From positions 1 to 20,940 of IMG/VR virus record IMGVR_UViG_3300021960_000645: a DNA stretch of 20,940 bases. One strand, given 5' to 3'. Source of the DNA: a virus. Made by a program: the position numbers and the translations under genes. The notes under the pieces were generated by a model, which saw only the letters and a list, made by a program, of their open reading frames with translations, was not told the DNA's origin and did not search any database. This document shows, one piece after another, positions 13,711 to 20,940 of the stretch. Within the stretch, counting starts at the first letter, position 1; every line of letters starts with the position of its first letter.

Positions 13711-14780
13711 TGAACATAACAGATAAGCTATATACGGAATGGGCCTGGAGAACTAAAACAGGTGTACCGGATATTAATAATCCGGAAGATAAAGCTATAC
13801 TAGATAATATTATCTCAGAACTTACTAATACTGATGGTGAAATTTCTAAAAAAGAAGTCATACAAGCTATTCAGAACGGAGACTTTACTCCTGAGCAACT
13901 TAAAAATATACTCAATGGTATTTCTGGGGTTGCTTATAAGAAGGATGTGTTAGAGTACCTGAGTCGGCAAGGTAAAGCTATAGATACAATAAAAAAGTAT
14001 ATTTACAACGAGTTAGTTGAAAATGGAGACATACAAAACTATCATACCACTATCGGGAATTTCCCTTCCTATAGTAGTTTAGGGTCTTCTGGTAATCTTT
14101 ATTCCTTGTTTAGTAATAAATTCTCACAGGAAACTTTAAAGTACTTAATGGACAAAAAACCTGCAATGGGTAATATTGCAACAGGTAAAGGCGAAATCTT
14201 TTTAGCAACTTTAATTGATGATGTATCTTCTGACTCTCCTGATGGAGATATCTCTGCAGGCGGTAAAGGTATCGAAGTTAAGAACAAAGGTGCTAAACCT
14301 GCTGGTCAAAAGTTTCAATTTGGTAAGAATGTAGATAAAATAATGGTTGATTCTATTGTTAAAGAAGTTAACAAATTGATAGACAGTCCTATACCTACGA
14401 GATATAGAGCTAGACCTTTTCATAGAATACAGTTAATTATTAACGAAGCATTAAAACAGAACCCGGGATTAACAGATGAAATTTTAAGCATAGCTGATAA
14501 TACAATCAATAATGTATACCCCGGTATTGATTTAACAGGATTAAGTATTAAGGATTACAAGAAGGGAAATAATTTTGACGCTAATAGTTTTGAGCTTGCC
14601 TTTGTTAAACGTATTGTTAGAGCATACATCCAAACCGAAGGATTTGAAGAAATATTATTTCTAGACGACTCATCTGGGGATTATGTAAGAGTACCAAGTT
14701 CTAAAATTGAAAATTTAATTGGTAATAAAATTACAGCAGTTATGAAAGACGGTCTTCCAAGATGGTCATATAACTTCTAA
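13710..14780 (+). CDS. PD-(D/E)XK nuclease-fold protein upstream of terminase
   Basis: A 356-residue protein starting at a TAATG junction. The N-terminus (LYTEWAWRTKTGVPDINNPED) has a conserved look; I recall similar beginnings for proteins placed before the terminase in marine T4-like phages. The centre carries a restriction-endonuclease-type active site: E162 in TGKGEIFLATL, D180 in DGDISAGG, and E189-x-K191 in GIEVKNKG. The spacing D-x8-E-x-K is right for a PD-(D/E)XK enzyme. The C-terminal half is helical and ends DGLPRWSYNF. It may act on DNA during packaging or be a head-associated nuclease. It is not a recognisable small terminase, although it fills the position where one might be expected. 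Confidence 0.75.
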   Translation: MNITDKLYTEWAWRTKTGVPDINNPEDKAILDNIISELTNTDGEISKKEVIQAIQNGDFTPEQLKNILNGISGVAYKKDVLEYLSRQGKAIDTIKKYIYNELVENGDIQNYHTTIGNFPSYSSLGSSGNLYSLFSNKFSQETLKYLMDKKPAMGNIATGKGEIFLATLIDDVSSDSPDGDISAGGKGIEVKNKGAKPAGQKFQFGKNVDKIMVDSIVKEVNKLIDSPIPTRYRARPFHRIQLIINEALKQNPGLTDEILSIADNTINNVYPGIDLTGLSIKDYKKGNNFDANSFELAFVKRIVRAYIQTEGFEEILFLDDSSGDYVRVPSSKIENLIGNKITAVMKDGLPRWSYNF

Positions 14781-14785
14781 TAGTT

Positions 14786-16360
14786 ATGGCACAAGACATA
14801 AAAAAAATAATCGCACAAGAGTATATCAAGTGCGCAAAAGATCCGGCGTACTTCATGAAGAAGTACTGCTATATACAGCACCCTACACGAGGCCGTATCT
14901 TATTTAATCTTTATCCTTTCCAAGGTAAAGTACTTCATTTATTCAAAGATAATCAATACATTATTACTCTTAAGTCAAGACAGTTAGGTATATCTACTTT
15001 AGCTGCTGCTTATAGTTTATGGTTGATGTTATTTCATAAAGATAAGAACGTATTAGCATTAGCAACTACTCAAGCAACTGCACGTAACTTAGTATCTAAG
15101 ACGATGTTTATGTACGATGAGTTACCAAGATGGTTAAAGCTACCTGCTAAGGAAAAAAACAAATTATCTCTAAGACTTAAAAACGGATCTAAAATCACAG
15201 CAAAATCATCTAATGCAGATGCTGCACGCTCTGAAGCGGTATCACTACTGCTGATAGATGAGGCTGCCTTTATTGATAACATTGAGGAGACCTTTACTGC
15301 TGCACAGCAAACACTTGCTACAGGTGGACAATGTATGGCATTATCAACCCCCAACGGTATTGGTAACTGGTTTCACCAGACATGGGAAAGAGCTGAATCA
15401 AAAGAAAACTCATTTCTACCTATCAGACTACCCTGGACAGTGCATCCTGAAAGAAATCAATCATGGAGGGATCAACAGGATAAAGACTTAGGTCCTAGAA
15501 TGGCCGGTCAGGAATGTGATTGTGATTTCCTAGCTTCTGGTGATACAGTATTTGAACCGGACGACATGGCATTCTACGAACAGACCTATGAAAAAGACCC
15601 TTTAGAAAGAAGAGGTGTAGACGGTAATTTATGGGTTTGGGAAGGAGTAGATTATTCTAAGTCATATATGGTTGTAGCTGACGTCGCTAGAGGTGACTCT
15701 ACTGACTACTCTGCATTCCATATATTTGATATAGAATCTTGTACACAAGTTGCTGAATATAAAGGTAAACTTTCACCCAAAGACTTCGGTAACGTACTAG
15801 TAGGAATAGCATCAGAATACAACGATGCATTACTTGTAGTTGAAAATGCAAATATCGGTTGGGCTACTATTGAACAAATACTAGAAAGAGAATATAGAAA
15901 CCTATATTACAGTTCTACAGCTAATATGGAATCAGTTGAATCTTATATGAGCAAGTTTGAAAGAGATAAGTTAGTTCCTGGCTTTACAATGTCTGCTAGA
16001 ACTAGACCATTAGTTATTGCTAAGATGATTGAATATATTAGAGAGAAATCAGTTACTATTCAATCAAAACGCTTAATGTCTGAAATGCGAGTATTTGTTT
16101 GGAAAAACGGTAAAGCTCAAGCACAGGATAGATATAATGATGATCTCTTAATGGCTTGTGCAACAGCACTGTATGTACGTGACACAGCACTTAGACTACG
16201 TCAGCAGGGTATGGATTTAGCTAGAGCACAGCTATCTTCTTTTAACAATCTCAACGCTAGAAATCAAGCAGTCATAAAAAACGTTGGTATCCAGAGAGAA
16301 AATCCTTATCTTATAAAGACCAGAGATGGAGAACAAGATATCTCTTGGTTGTTAAAATAG
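14786..16360 (+). CDS. Terminase large subunit (gp17-like)
   Basis: A 524-residue protein, the DNA-packaging motor. The ATPase half has a variant Walker A, KSRQLGIST, at 63-71, Walker B LLLIDEA with D158 and E159, and coupling motif ALSTPNG at about 185-191. The C-terminal nuclease (RNase H-like) half has D299 in VADVARGDSTDYS, E353 in VVENANIGW, and D452/D453 in DRYNDDLLMA, the three expected metal-binding positions. It is shorter than T4 gp17 (610 residues). It cuts concatemeric DNA and drives it through the portal, which is encoded next. A small terminase subunit is not recognised in the window. Confidence 0.97.
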   Translation: MAQDIKKIIAQEYIKCAKDPAYFMKKYCYIQHPTRGRILFNLYPFQGKVLHLFKDNQYIITLKSRQLGISTLAAAYSLWLMLFHKDKNVLALATTQATARNLVSKTMFMYDELPRWLKLPAKEKNKLSLRLKNGSKITAKSSNADAARSEAVSLLLIDEAAFIDNIEETFTAAQQTLATGGQCMALSTPNGIGNWFHQTWERAESKENSFLPIRLPWTVHPERNQSWRDQQDKDLGPRMAGQECDCDFLASGDTVFEPDDMAFYEQTYEKDPLERRGVDGNLWVWEGVDYSKSYMVVADVARGDSTDYSAFHIFDIESCTQVAEYKGKLSPKDFGNVLVGIASEYNDALLVVENANIGWATIEQILEREYRNLYYSSTANMESVESYMSKFERDKLVPGFTMSARTRPLVIAKMIEYIREKSVTIQSKRLMSEMRVFVWKNGKAQAQDRYNDDLLMACATALYVRDTALRLRQQGMDLARAQLSSFNNLNARNQAVIKNVGIQRENPYLIKTRDGEQDISWLLK

Positions 16361-16362
16361 AT

Positions 16363-16375
16363 CTATTTATAAATA
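16363..16375 (+). promoter_or_regulatory. CTATTTATAAATA: overlapping TATTTATA and TATAAATA before portal gene
   Basis: Between terminase and portal the gap holds TATTTATA (16364-16371) and, overlapping it, TATAAATA (16368-16375). The second is the exact T4 late promoter core in the sense direction, 12 nt before the ATG. This is the best promoter candidate in the window; a start of transcription is not shown. Confidence 0.5.
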
Positions 16376-16387
16376 AACTATAGTTAA

Positions 16388-18283
16388 ATGGCAGATACTT
16401 CATTATTTGGAAGGCTGAGGAGATTATTTTCTAATGATGTTGTCATCAGAAATGTTGGAGGAGACGAGCTTAAAATAGCTGACGTTAATCAAATACAATC
16501 TACTGGTAGATATCAAACTAATTCATTAGTAGATAGATTTAGTCGACTCTATATCTACAATAATCAAAATATTTTTAATCCTAATCTTAACTACCAAACG
16601 TTAAGAATACAGCTTTACTCTGATTATGAGGCGATGGACACTGATCCTATTATTGCTTCTGCACTAGATATTATAGCTGATGAAGCTACTGTTAAAAATG
16701 ATCAAAACGAGATACTAGGTATAAAATCATCAGATGAAAATATACAGAGAGTACTATATAACTTATTTTACGACGTTTTAAATATTGAGTTTAACCTTTG
16801 GTCTTGGACTAGAAATATGGTTAAATACGGAGACTTTTTCTTAAAGCTAGAAATAGCAGAGAAGTTCGGTGTTTATAACGTCTTACCTTATACAGTTTAC
16901 CATATGGTTAGAGAAGAAGGATTAGATCCTGATAATCCTGCTAAGGTAAACTTTAAATTAGACCCGGACGGTTTAGCTTCTTCTCAACACCCAAATTATT
17001 TACCTAAGAGAAAAGGACAATCTAAAGTTGTAGAATTTGATAATTATGAGATTGCACACTTCAGATTAATCTCAGATACTAACTACCTACCTTATGGACG
17101 TTCTTATTTAGAGCCTGCTAGAAAGATCTTCAAGCAAGTTACTCTAATGGAAGATGCTATGTTAATTCATAGAATCATGAGAGCCCCTGAGAAGAGAATG
17201 TTCTACATTAACGTAGGGGCTATTCCTCCAAATGAGGTAGAGCAGTTTATGCAGAAGACTATCAATCAAATGAAAAAGACTCCATACATCGGAGATGATG
17301 GTCAATATAACCTACGTTTCAATATGCAAAATATGATGGAAGATTTCTACCTACCTGTTAGAGGAGGAGATACTTCTACCCGTATTGAAACTACTAAAGG
17401 GCTAGAATACGACGGTACAACTGACGTAAATTACTTACTACAAAAAATGTTTGCAGCTCTTAAAATTCCGAAAGCTTATTTTGGATATGAAGGAGACCTA
17501 CAGGGAAAAGCAACACTAGCTGCTGAAGATATTAGATTTGCAAGAACAGTAGAACGTATTCAAAAGATCTTAGAATCAGAGTTAACTAAGATTGCTTTAG
17601 TACACTTATACACTCAAGGATTTACAGGAGAGAGTTTAACTAACTTTGAACTTAAGCTTACTACTCCATCTATTATATTTGAGCAAGAAAAAATCGCTTT
17701 ATTAAAAGAGAAGATTGATCTTGCTAATCAAATGAAAGATACTAAACTATTCTCATCAGATTACATCTATGAAAACATATTTGACTTATCAGAAGATGAG
17801 TATATGGAAATGAGAGATCTAGTTAGAGAGGATAGCAAAAGAAACTTTAGAATTGCACAGATTGAAAACGAAGGAAACGATCCTGCTAAATCAGGCGTTA
17901 CTTACGGTACACCTCACGACCTTGCATCGATGTACGGTCGAAGAGCTACAAATACACCTAAAGGCGGCTCACCGGACGAACTACCACAAGGATACTCAGA
18001 AATGGAACCTAAGTGGGGAGAACCTGGACCTGAAGGTGGAAGACCAACAGAAAAAGCTTCTATATACGGCACTAATGATGGATTAGGAGGTAGAGATCCT
18101 CTAGGTCAGCATGGTATGAAGGGTGGTTATCCATCTGACAACGATAATGTGATGGAAACTTCTAGAACACAAACAGTTTACCTTAAAAACAAGGATTTGC
18201 TCAAAAGTATTGTATTCGATAAATCTTCTGTTGATAATACAGAACTACTTAAAGAAGACAATATTAAGGATTTAGGAGAATAA
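16388..18283 (+). CDS. Portal vertex protein (gp20-like)
   Basis: A 631-residue protein forming the dodecameric portal at one head vertex, through which DNA passes and to which the tail attaches. Conserved T4-type portal segments are seen: YEAMDTDPIIASALDIIADE, IAHFRLISDTNYLPYGRSYL, MLIHRIMRAPEKRMFYINVG, and KIPKAYFGYEGDLQGKATLA. It is about 100 residues longer than T4 gp20 (524). The extra length lies at the C-terminus (from about residue 505), which is Gly/Pro-rich and lacks clear secondary structure (GTPHDLASMYGRR, EKASIYGTNDG). It directly follows the terminase gene; sheath and tube genes, which lie between them in T4, are missing here. Confidence 0.96.
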   Translation: MADTSLFGRLRRLFSNDVVIRNVGGDELKIADVNQIQSTGRYQTNSLVDRFSRLYIYNNQNIFNPNLNYQTLRIQLYSDYEAMDTDPIIASALDIIADEATVKNDQNEILGIKSSDENIQRVLYNLFYDVLNIEFNLWSWTRNMVKYGDFFLKLEIAEKFGVYNVLPYTVYHMVREEGLDPDNPAKVNFKLDPDGLASSQHPNYLPKRKGQSKVVEFDNYEIAHFRLISDTNYLPYGRSYLEPARKIFKQVTLMEDAMLIHRIMRAPEKRMFYINVGAIPPNEVEQFMQKTINQMKKTPYIGDDGQYNLRFNMQNMMEDFYLPVRGGDTSTRIETTKGLEYDGTTDVNYLLQKMFAALKIPKAYFGYEGDLQGKATLAAEDIRFARTVERIQKILESELTKIALVHLYTQGFTGESLTNFELKLTTPSIIFEQEKIALLKEKIDLANQMKDTKLFSSDYIYENIFDLSEDEYMEMRDLVREDSKRNFRIAQIENEGNDPAKSGVTYGTPHDLASMYGRRATNTPKGGSPDELPQGYSEMEPKWGEPGPEGGRPTEKASIYGTNDGLGGRDPLGQHGMKGGYPSDNDNVMETSRTQTVYLKNKDLLKSIVFDKSSVDNTELLKEDNIKDLGE

Positions 18284-18286
18284 TAC

Positions 18287-18311
18287 ATATTTATATATAG
18301 TTAACGTATAT
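18287..18311 (+). promoter_or_regulatory. TATTTATA plus ACGTATAT in the gap after the portal gene
   Basis: TATTTATA (18288-18295) and ACGTATAT (18304-18311) lie in the 29-nt gap before the ATG at 18313. The same pair of elements, at nearly the same spacing, occurs before 11388. A shared regulatory element is inferred. Confidence 0.42.
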
Positions 18312-18312
18312 A

Positions 18313-19167
18313 ATGAAGATAAAACACTCAAAGTATAAGAATACTGGTTTAATTTTTGAGCTTTTGGTAAAGCAGATTGCTGCCGATACTTTAAAGAATG
18401 AAGATTCTCCCGCTGTAGGAATAATTAAAAAGTATTTTGCTGGCAAAACTGCTCTTTCTAGAGAGTTTAAACTGTATGAGTTTATTTCTAAGAATAGAAA
18501 CGTAACACAGAGTAAAGCAGAAGCTATTCTATCTACCATTACAGAGGTATCAAGAAAGATTGATGGTAAAAAGTTAAAAACTTTAAAATACAATCTCATT
18601 TCTGATATAAAGGAAAACTATAATATCGAAGAATTTTTTGGTATTCAAGTTAGAGACTATAAACCTTTTGCTGCACTGTACTGTCTATTAGAAGCTCATA
18701 ATATTGATAGTCTAGTAGATCCTCAAGTTTTAATAGATAATAAAACTACTATATTAGAACACCTAACCTCAGTTCCTCAGGACGAGGAAAAGGTCAAAGA
18801 TACTATTATAGAAGAATTCGGTAAGTACGATAAAGACCTCAGACTGTTAACTTTTAAGATTTTATTAGAGAAGTTTAATAACACTTACAAGGATCTACTT
18901 CCGGAACAAAAAAATATATTAAAAGAATTCATCACTTCAGTTAATTCTAATACCCGTTTGAGAAACCTAGTAAACGAGGAAATAAACAAAATTGAAACTG
19001 AGGTTAGTAAACTTATAAGCAAAGTAAGTGATAGCGTAGTTAAAATTAAACTTCAGGAAGTGTTAAAAGCTATGCGACCTTTGTCTAATAAAGAAAAAAT
19101 ATCTGATACTCATTTAGTAAATCTAATGCAGTATTATGACCTAGTCAACGAGCTAAGAAACTTATGA
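18313..19167 (+). CDS. Conserved protein in prohead-core position, function unknown
   Basis: A 284-residue, mostly helical, charged protein beginning MKIKHSKYKNTGLIFELLVK. It follows the portal gene and precedes the protease, where T4 encodes the prohead core proteins gp67 and gp68. I recall homologues at this place in marine T4-like phages, usually without an assigned function. There is no membrane segment, zinc site or catalytic motif. The charge pattern (long Lys/Glu helices, e.g. DDEEKVKDTIIEEF-like stretch at 155-168) suits a scaffold or core protein, but this is an inference from position. The next gene overlaps the stop by 4 nt. Confidence 0.72.
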   Translation: MKIKHSKYKNTGLIFELLVKQIAADTLKNEDSPAVGIIKKYFAGKTALSREFKLYEFISKNRNVTQSKAEAILSTITEVSRKIDGKKLKTLKYNLISDIKENYNIEEFFGIQVRDYKPFAALYCLLEAHNIDSLVDPQVLIDNKTTILEHLTSVPQDEEKVKDTIIEEFGKYDKDLRLLTFKILLEKFNNTYKDLLPEQKNILKEFITSVNSNTRLRNLVNEEINKIETEVSKLISKVSDSVVKIKLQEVLKAMRPLSNKEKISDTHLVNLMQYYDLVNELRNL

Positions 19168-19397
19168 CAAGATCAAACCTAGTGAAGCTTGTAAGAGAGG
19201 TAATGCAGGAGCTTGATGAAGCTAATATTACCAATGCCGGAGGAGCTTCATTCACACCGGGTGCAGGAGCACAGTATGCTACCCCTAATGCATTTGGTAA
19301 AGGACATAGAGCAAAAAAAACGTTAACTAAAATAGGTTTCAAACAAGTAAGCAGGCCAAAAAGGCCATCACATACAAAAGGATTTGACTATTTATAG
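19164..19397 (+). CDS. 77-residue protein with LVREVMQELDE|A leader, prohead-core position
   Basis: Starts with an ATGA overlap. The N-terminus, MTRSNLVKLVREVMQELDE|A, is a short amphipathic helix ending L17-D-E19|A20, which fits the T4-type prohead-protease rule. After it the protein is Gly/Ala-rich (NAGGASFTPGAGAQYATPNA), then basic (KGHRAKKTLTKIGFKQVSRP), and ends KGFDYL. A leader removed by the protease encoded two genes later would be expected for a small core or internal protein. The similarity of its first 16 residues to the 77-residue protein at 11116 suggests a shared leader type. Function unknown. Confidence 0.72.
   Translation: MTRSNLVKLVREVMQELDEANITNAGGASFTPGAGAQYATPNAFGKGHRAKKTLTKIGFKQVSRPKRPSHTKGFDYL
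19388..19396 (+). promoter_or_regulatory. CTATTTATA motif just before the gene at 19401
   Basis: It lies within the last codons of the upstream gene (Asp-Tyr-Leu-stop) and ends 4 nt before the next ATG. As a promoter this would leave almost no leader, so it may instead be coding coincidence or a signal at RNA level. Confidence 0.25.
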
Positions 19398-19400
19398 AAT

Positions 19401-20723
19401 ATGAGAACAATAACTGTAACAGAAAAATATAGAGCCGTACAAGAAGGAACTATGTCTAAAAATGAATTTGTACGTCAAATGAGACAAGAATACCCTATGT
19501 ATGTCTCAAACTTTGATGGATTTGATAGTACAGTTAGTATCCTTAAGACTAGAAATATGCTTTTCGAAGCACCAAAAAAAGCATTCGAAAACGTAAAAGT
19601 CTACGATGATAGACCGGCTTTAACTTATTCACTAGATGCCTTACATAGAGGTATTAGAGCTGAATTAGGAAAAAATAATAACCCAACCTCAGAAGAGTTT
19701 ATTGCTGCAGAAAAGAAAGCAAAAGATAATCTTGAAAAAGACTCTAACCATTACCTTAACTTAATGGCCGGTGAATCTAATAAAGTAGATAAACACGACA
19801 GAGAAAAAGAAGTTAAGAGAGGTGCTTTAGATAAAGATACTTTTAATGATATGAAAAAAGCTACGTTAAAAGAAAATATGTATACCGATGATGAGGAGTG
19901 GGAAAAAGAAATGGGTAGAACACCAGAAGATACTGAAAAAGCTATAGATAAAGAAGCTTCTAAGATGTCTGAAGACGCTAAAAAGAACCTATTGGGAAAA
20001 GTAGTAGGAGCTTTGAGAGCTAATTACCCAGACATCACAGCCGGTATATTAAAAGACTTTATTAAAACTCATTATCAAGACCTATTAGACGGAGCTGACA
20101 TAGAAGATGAGTTTGCAGAATATATTTCAGTAAACTATGAAGGTCCTTCTGATATGGGAGAGGCAGAAAAAGCAGCTAAGGATTACGATAAAGATGGAGA
20201 AGTAGAATCACCAGAAGATGAGTACAAAGGATCGAAAGACAGAGCTATTAAAGCAGCCATGGGCAAGCAGAACCAACTTAAAGAAGCTATCAAAACAATC
20301 ATCAAAAAAACGCTTACCGAAGAGGTAGTAAATGAAGCTGCTACAAAAAGATTAGCAGATTGGGGTGAAGGCTATGAAAGCTTTGAAGGTGTTAAGTCTG
20401 TTGTAAACGACTTAGAAAATGTTGTAACAGAGGTAGAAGCTTTTTATGATAAGATAGGAGATAAGATTGCTAAAATCTTTGAGAGAACATCAGGGTTTAA
20501 AAATGATGAAGGTCTTAGTATTGGAGCATTTATTGCACCATCTTTAGAAACAGCATTTTTTCAAGATTTAAAACCTGTTACTAAAAAAGGATTTCTACAC
20601 AAAATAGATTTACCTAAAGTTAAAACAATTTCACAAGCCGACATTCAGTCAGCTAGAGAAAGAGGAGAGATCGACGAAACACCTGAGGAACCAAAGGCAA
20701 CAATATTTACACCAAACTTCTAA
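19401..20723 (+). CDS. Conserved head-region protein with EF-hand-like loop and prohead-protease-type sites
   Basis: A 440-residue protein beginning MRTITVTEKYRAVQEGTMSK, a start I recall as conserved in marine T4-like phages. N-terminal part: FVRQMRQEYPMYVSNFDGFD, then L54-F-E56|A57, a candidate protease site. The middle is charged and helical. D261 to E272 (DYDKDGEVESPE) has Asp at positions 1, 3 and 5, Gly at 6, Val at 8 and Glu at 12, a complete EF-hand-type calcium loop. L293-K-E295|A296 follows soon after. The C-terminal part is a coiled coil then a compact segment ending TIFTPNF. Its location between portal and protease suggests a prohead core or decorating role. Calcium binding is inferred from the motif alone. 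Confidence 0.75.
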   Translation: MRTITVTEKYRAVQEGTMSKNEFVRQMRQEYPMYVSNFDGFDSTVSILKTRNMLFEAPKKAFENVKVYDDRPALTYSLDALHRGIRAELGKNNNPTSEEFIAAEKKAKDNLEKDSNHYLNLMAGESNKVDKHDREKEVKRGALDKDTFNDMKKATLKENMYTDDEEWEKEMGRTPEDTEKAIDKEASKMSEDAKKNLLGKVVGALRANYPDITAGILKDFIKTHYQDLLDGADIEDEFAEYISVNYEGPSDMGEAEKAAKDYDKDGEVESPEDEYKGSKDRAIKAAMGKQNQLKEAIKTIIKKTLTEEVVNEAATKRLADWGEGYESFEGVKSVVNDLENVVTEVEAFYDKIGDKIAKIFERTSGFKNDEGLSIGAFIAPSLETAFFQDLKPVTKKGFLHKIDLPKVKTISQADIQSARERGEIDETPEEPKATIFTPNF

Positions 20724-20726
20724 GAT

Positions 20727-20940
20727 ATGGCACAATTATTAGTAAACGTTACGCCATTTAGACCTACCATTAGAGAGTCTAAATCTAAACCAGGAGTCTT
20801 TGAAGTTGAGGGTATCATGCAGAGAGCATCTGCACAAAACCAAAACGGTAGAGTTTACAAAAAAGAAATTTTAGAACGTGAAACTAAAAGATATATAGAA
20901 GAGTTTGTTAATAACGGAAATGCTTTTGGTGAACTAGATC
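20727..20940 (+). CDS. Prohead protease (gp21-like), 3' partial
   Basis: The first 71 codons are present; the frame runs off the window. MAQLLVNVTPFRPTIRES leads into VEGIMQRASAQNQNGRVYKK and EILERETKRY, then AFGELD. The N-Q-N-G-R-x-Y block and the G-E-L-D end are typical of T4-type prohead proteases (peptidase family S80); in the family the catalytic His comes directly after G-E-L-D, just outside the window. It matures the head by cutting core and shell proteins after (L/I)-x-E. Only 3 nt separate it from the upstream stop. Confidence 0.93.
   Translation, partial: MAQLLVNVTPFRPTIRESKSKPGVFEVEGIMQRASAQNQNGRVYKKEILERETKRYIEEFVNNGNAFGELD

Noticed and set aside
13361-13861. 166-codon open frame on the minus strand
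   Set aside because: It is the leucine-rich complement of the GGA/GAA tract and overlaps two better-supported + strand genes. Its composition is that of a shadow frame.
1-20940. tRNA genes, CRISPR arrays, insertion sequences, attachment sites
   Set aside because: I looked for cloverleaf-type stretches, regular repeats and transposase motifs and saw none; almost all bases are used by protein genes.

Overview
The window is an AT-rich stretch of a tailed double-stranded DNA phage with a T4-type (contractile-tail) head module. About 28 genes can be supported, all on the + strand and very tightly packed. Stops and starts often overlap (ATGA or TAATG junctions) and the longest gap is about 50 nt. 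Terminase large subunit, portal and prohead protease are recognisable in that order. Many of the small genes around them look like conserved accessory genes of marine T4-like phages. Few starts have a well-placed Shine-Dalgarno sequence, and one gene encodes a lipoprotein with a Bacteroidota-like 'SCSS' lipobox. I infer a marine Bacteroidota host, but only weakly.

Layout. 1-764: C-terminal part of a tail fibre or spike ending in a self-cleaving S74 chaperone domain. 767-4068: a modification and accessory cluster with a radical SAM enzyme, a GIY-YIG-like nuclease, a protein with a Cys/His C-terminal module, a 2OG/Fe(II) oxygenase-like protein, a small cupin-like protein and a 45-residue basic protein. 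4065-6528: two unknowns, then a DNA primase and a RecB/Cas4-like nuclease. 6541-9586: a lipoprotein gene that overlaps a P-loop kinase gene by 230 nt, a nucleotidyltransferase fused to an HExxH metallopeptidase-like domain, and a HAD phosphatase. 9579-13710: a zinc-ribbon protein, a coiled-coil membrane protein and four proteins of unknown function, several of them probably virion-associated. 13710-20940: a PD-(D/E)XK protein, terminase (gp17-like), portal (gp20-like), three genes of unknown function in the prohead-core position (one with an EF-hand-like loop), and the start of the prohead protease (gp21-like).

How the parts may work together. The terminase, portal and protease build and fill the head. 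Three genes, plus an internal methionine in the fused nucleotidyltransferase, begin with a nine-residue leader that ends I-x-E. This matches the capsid-targeting peptide and prohead-protease cleavage rule of T4 internal head proteins. I therefore suggest that some accessory enzymes are packaged in the head and trimmed by the phage's own gp21. A second unusual signal is the lipoprotein/kinase overlap. Codon third positions in the kinase gene switch abruptly where the lipoprotein frame ends, which is what dual coding would produce. A third is the octamer TATTTATA, the reverse complement of the T4 late promoter core, which lies in or beside nearly every real intergenic gap.
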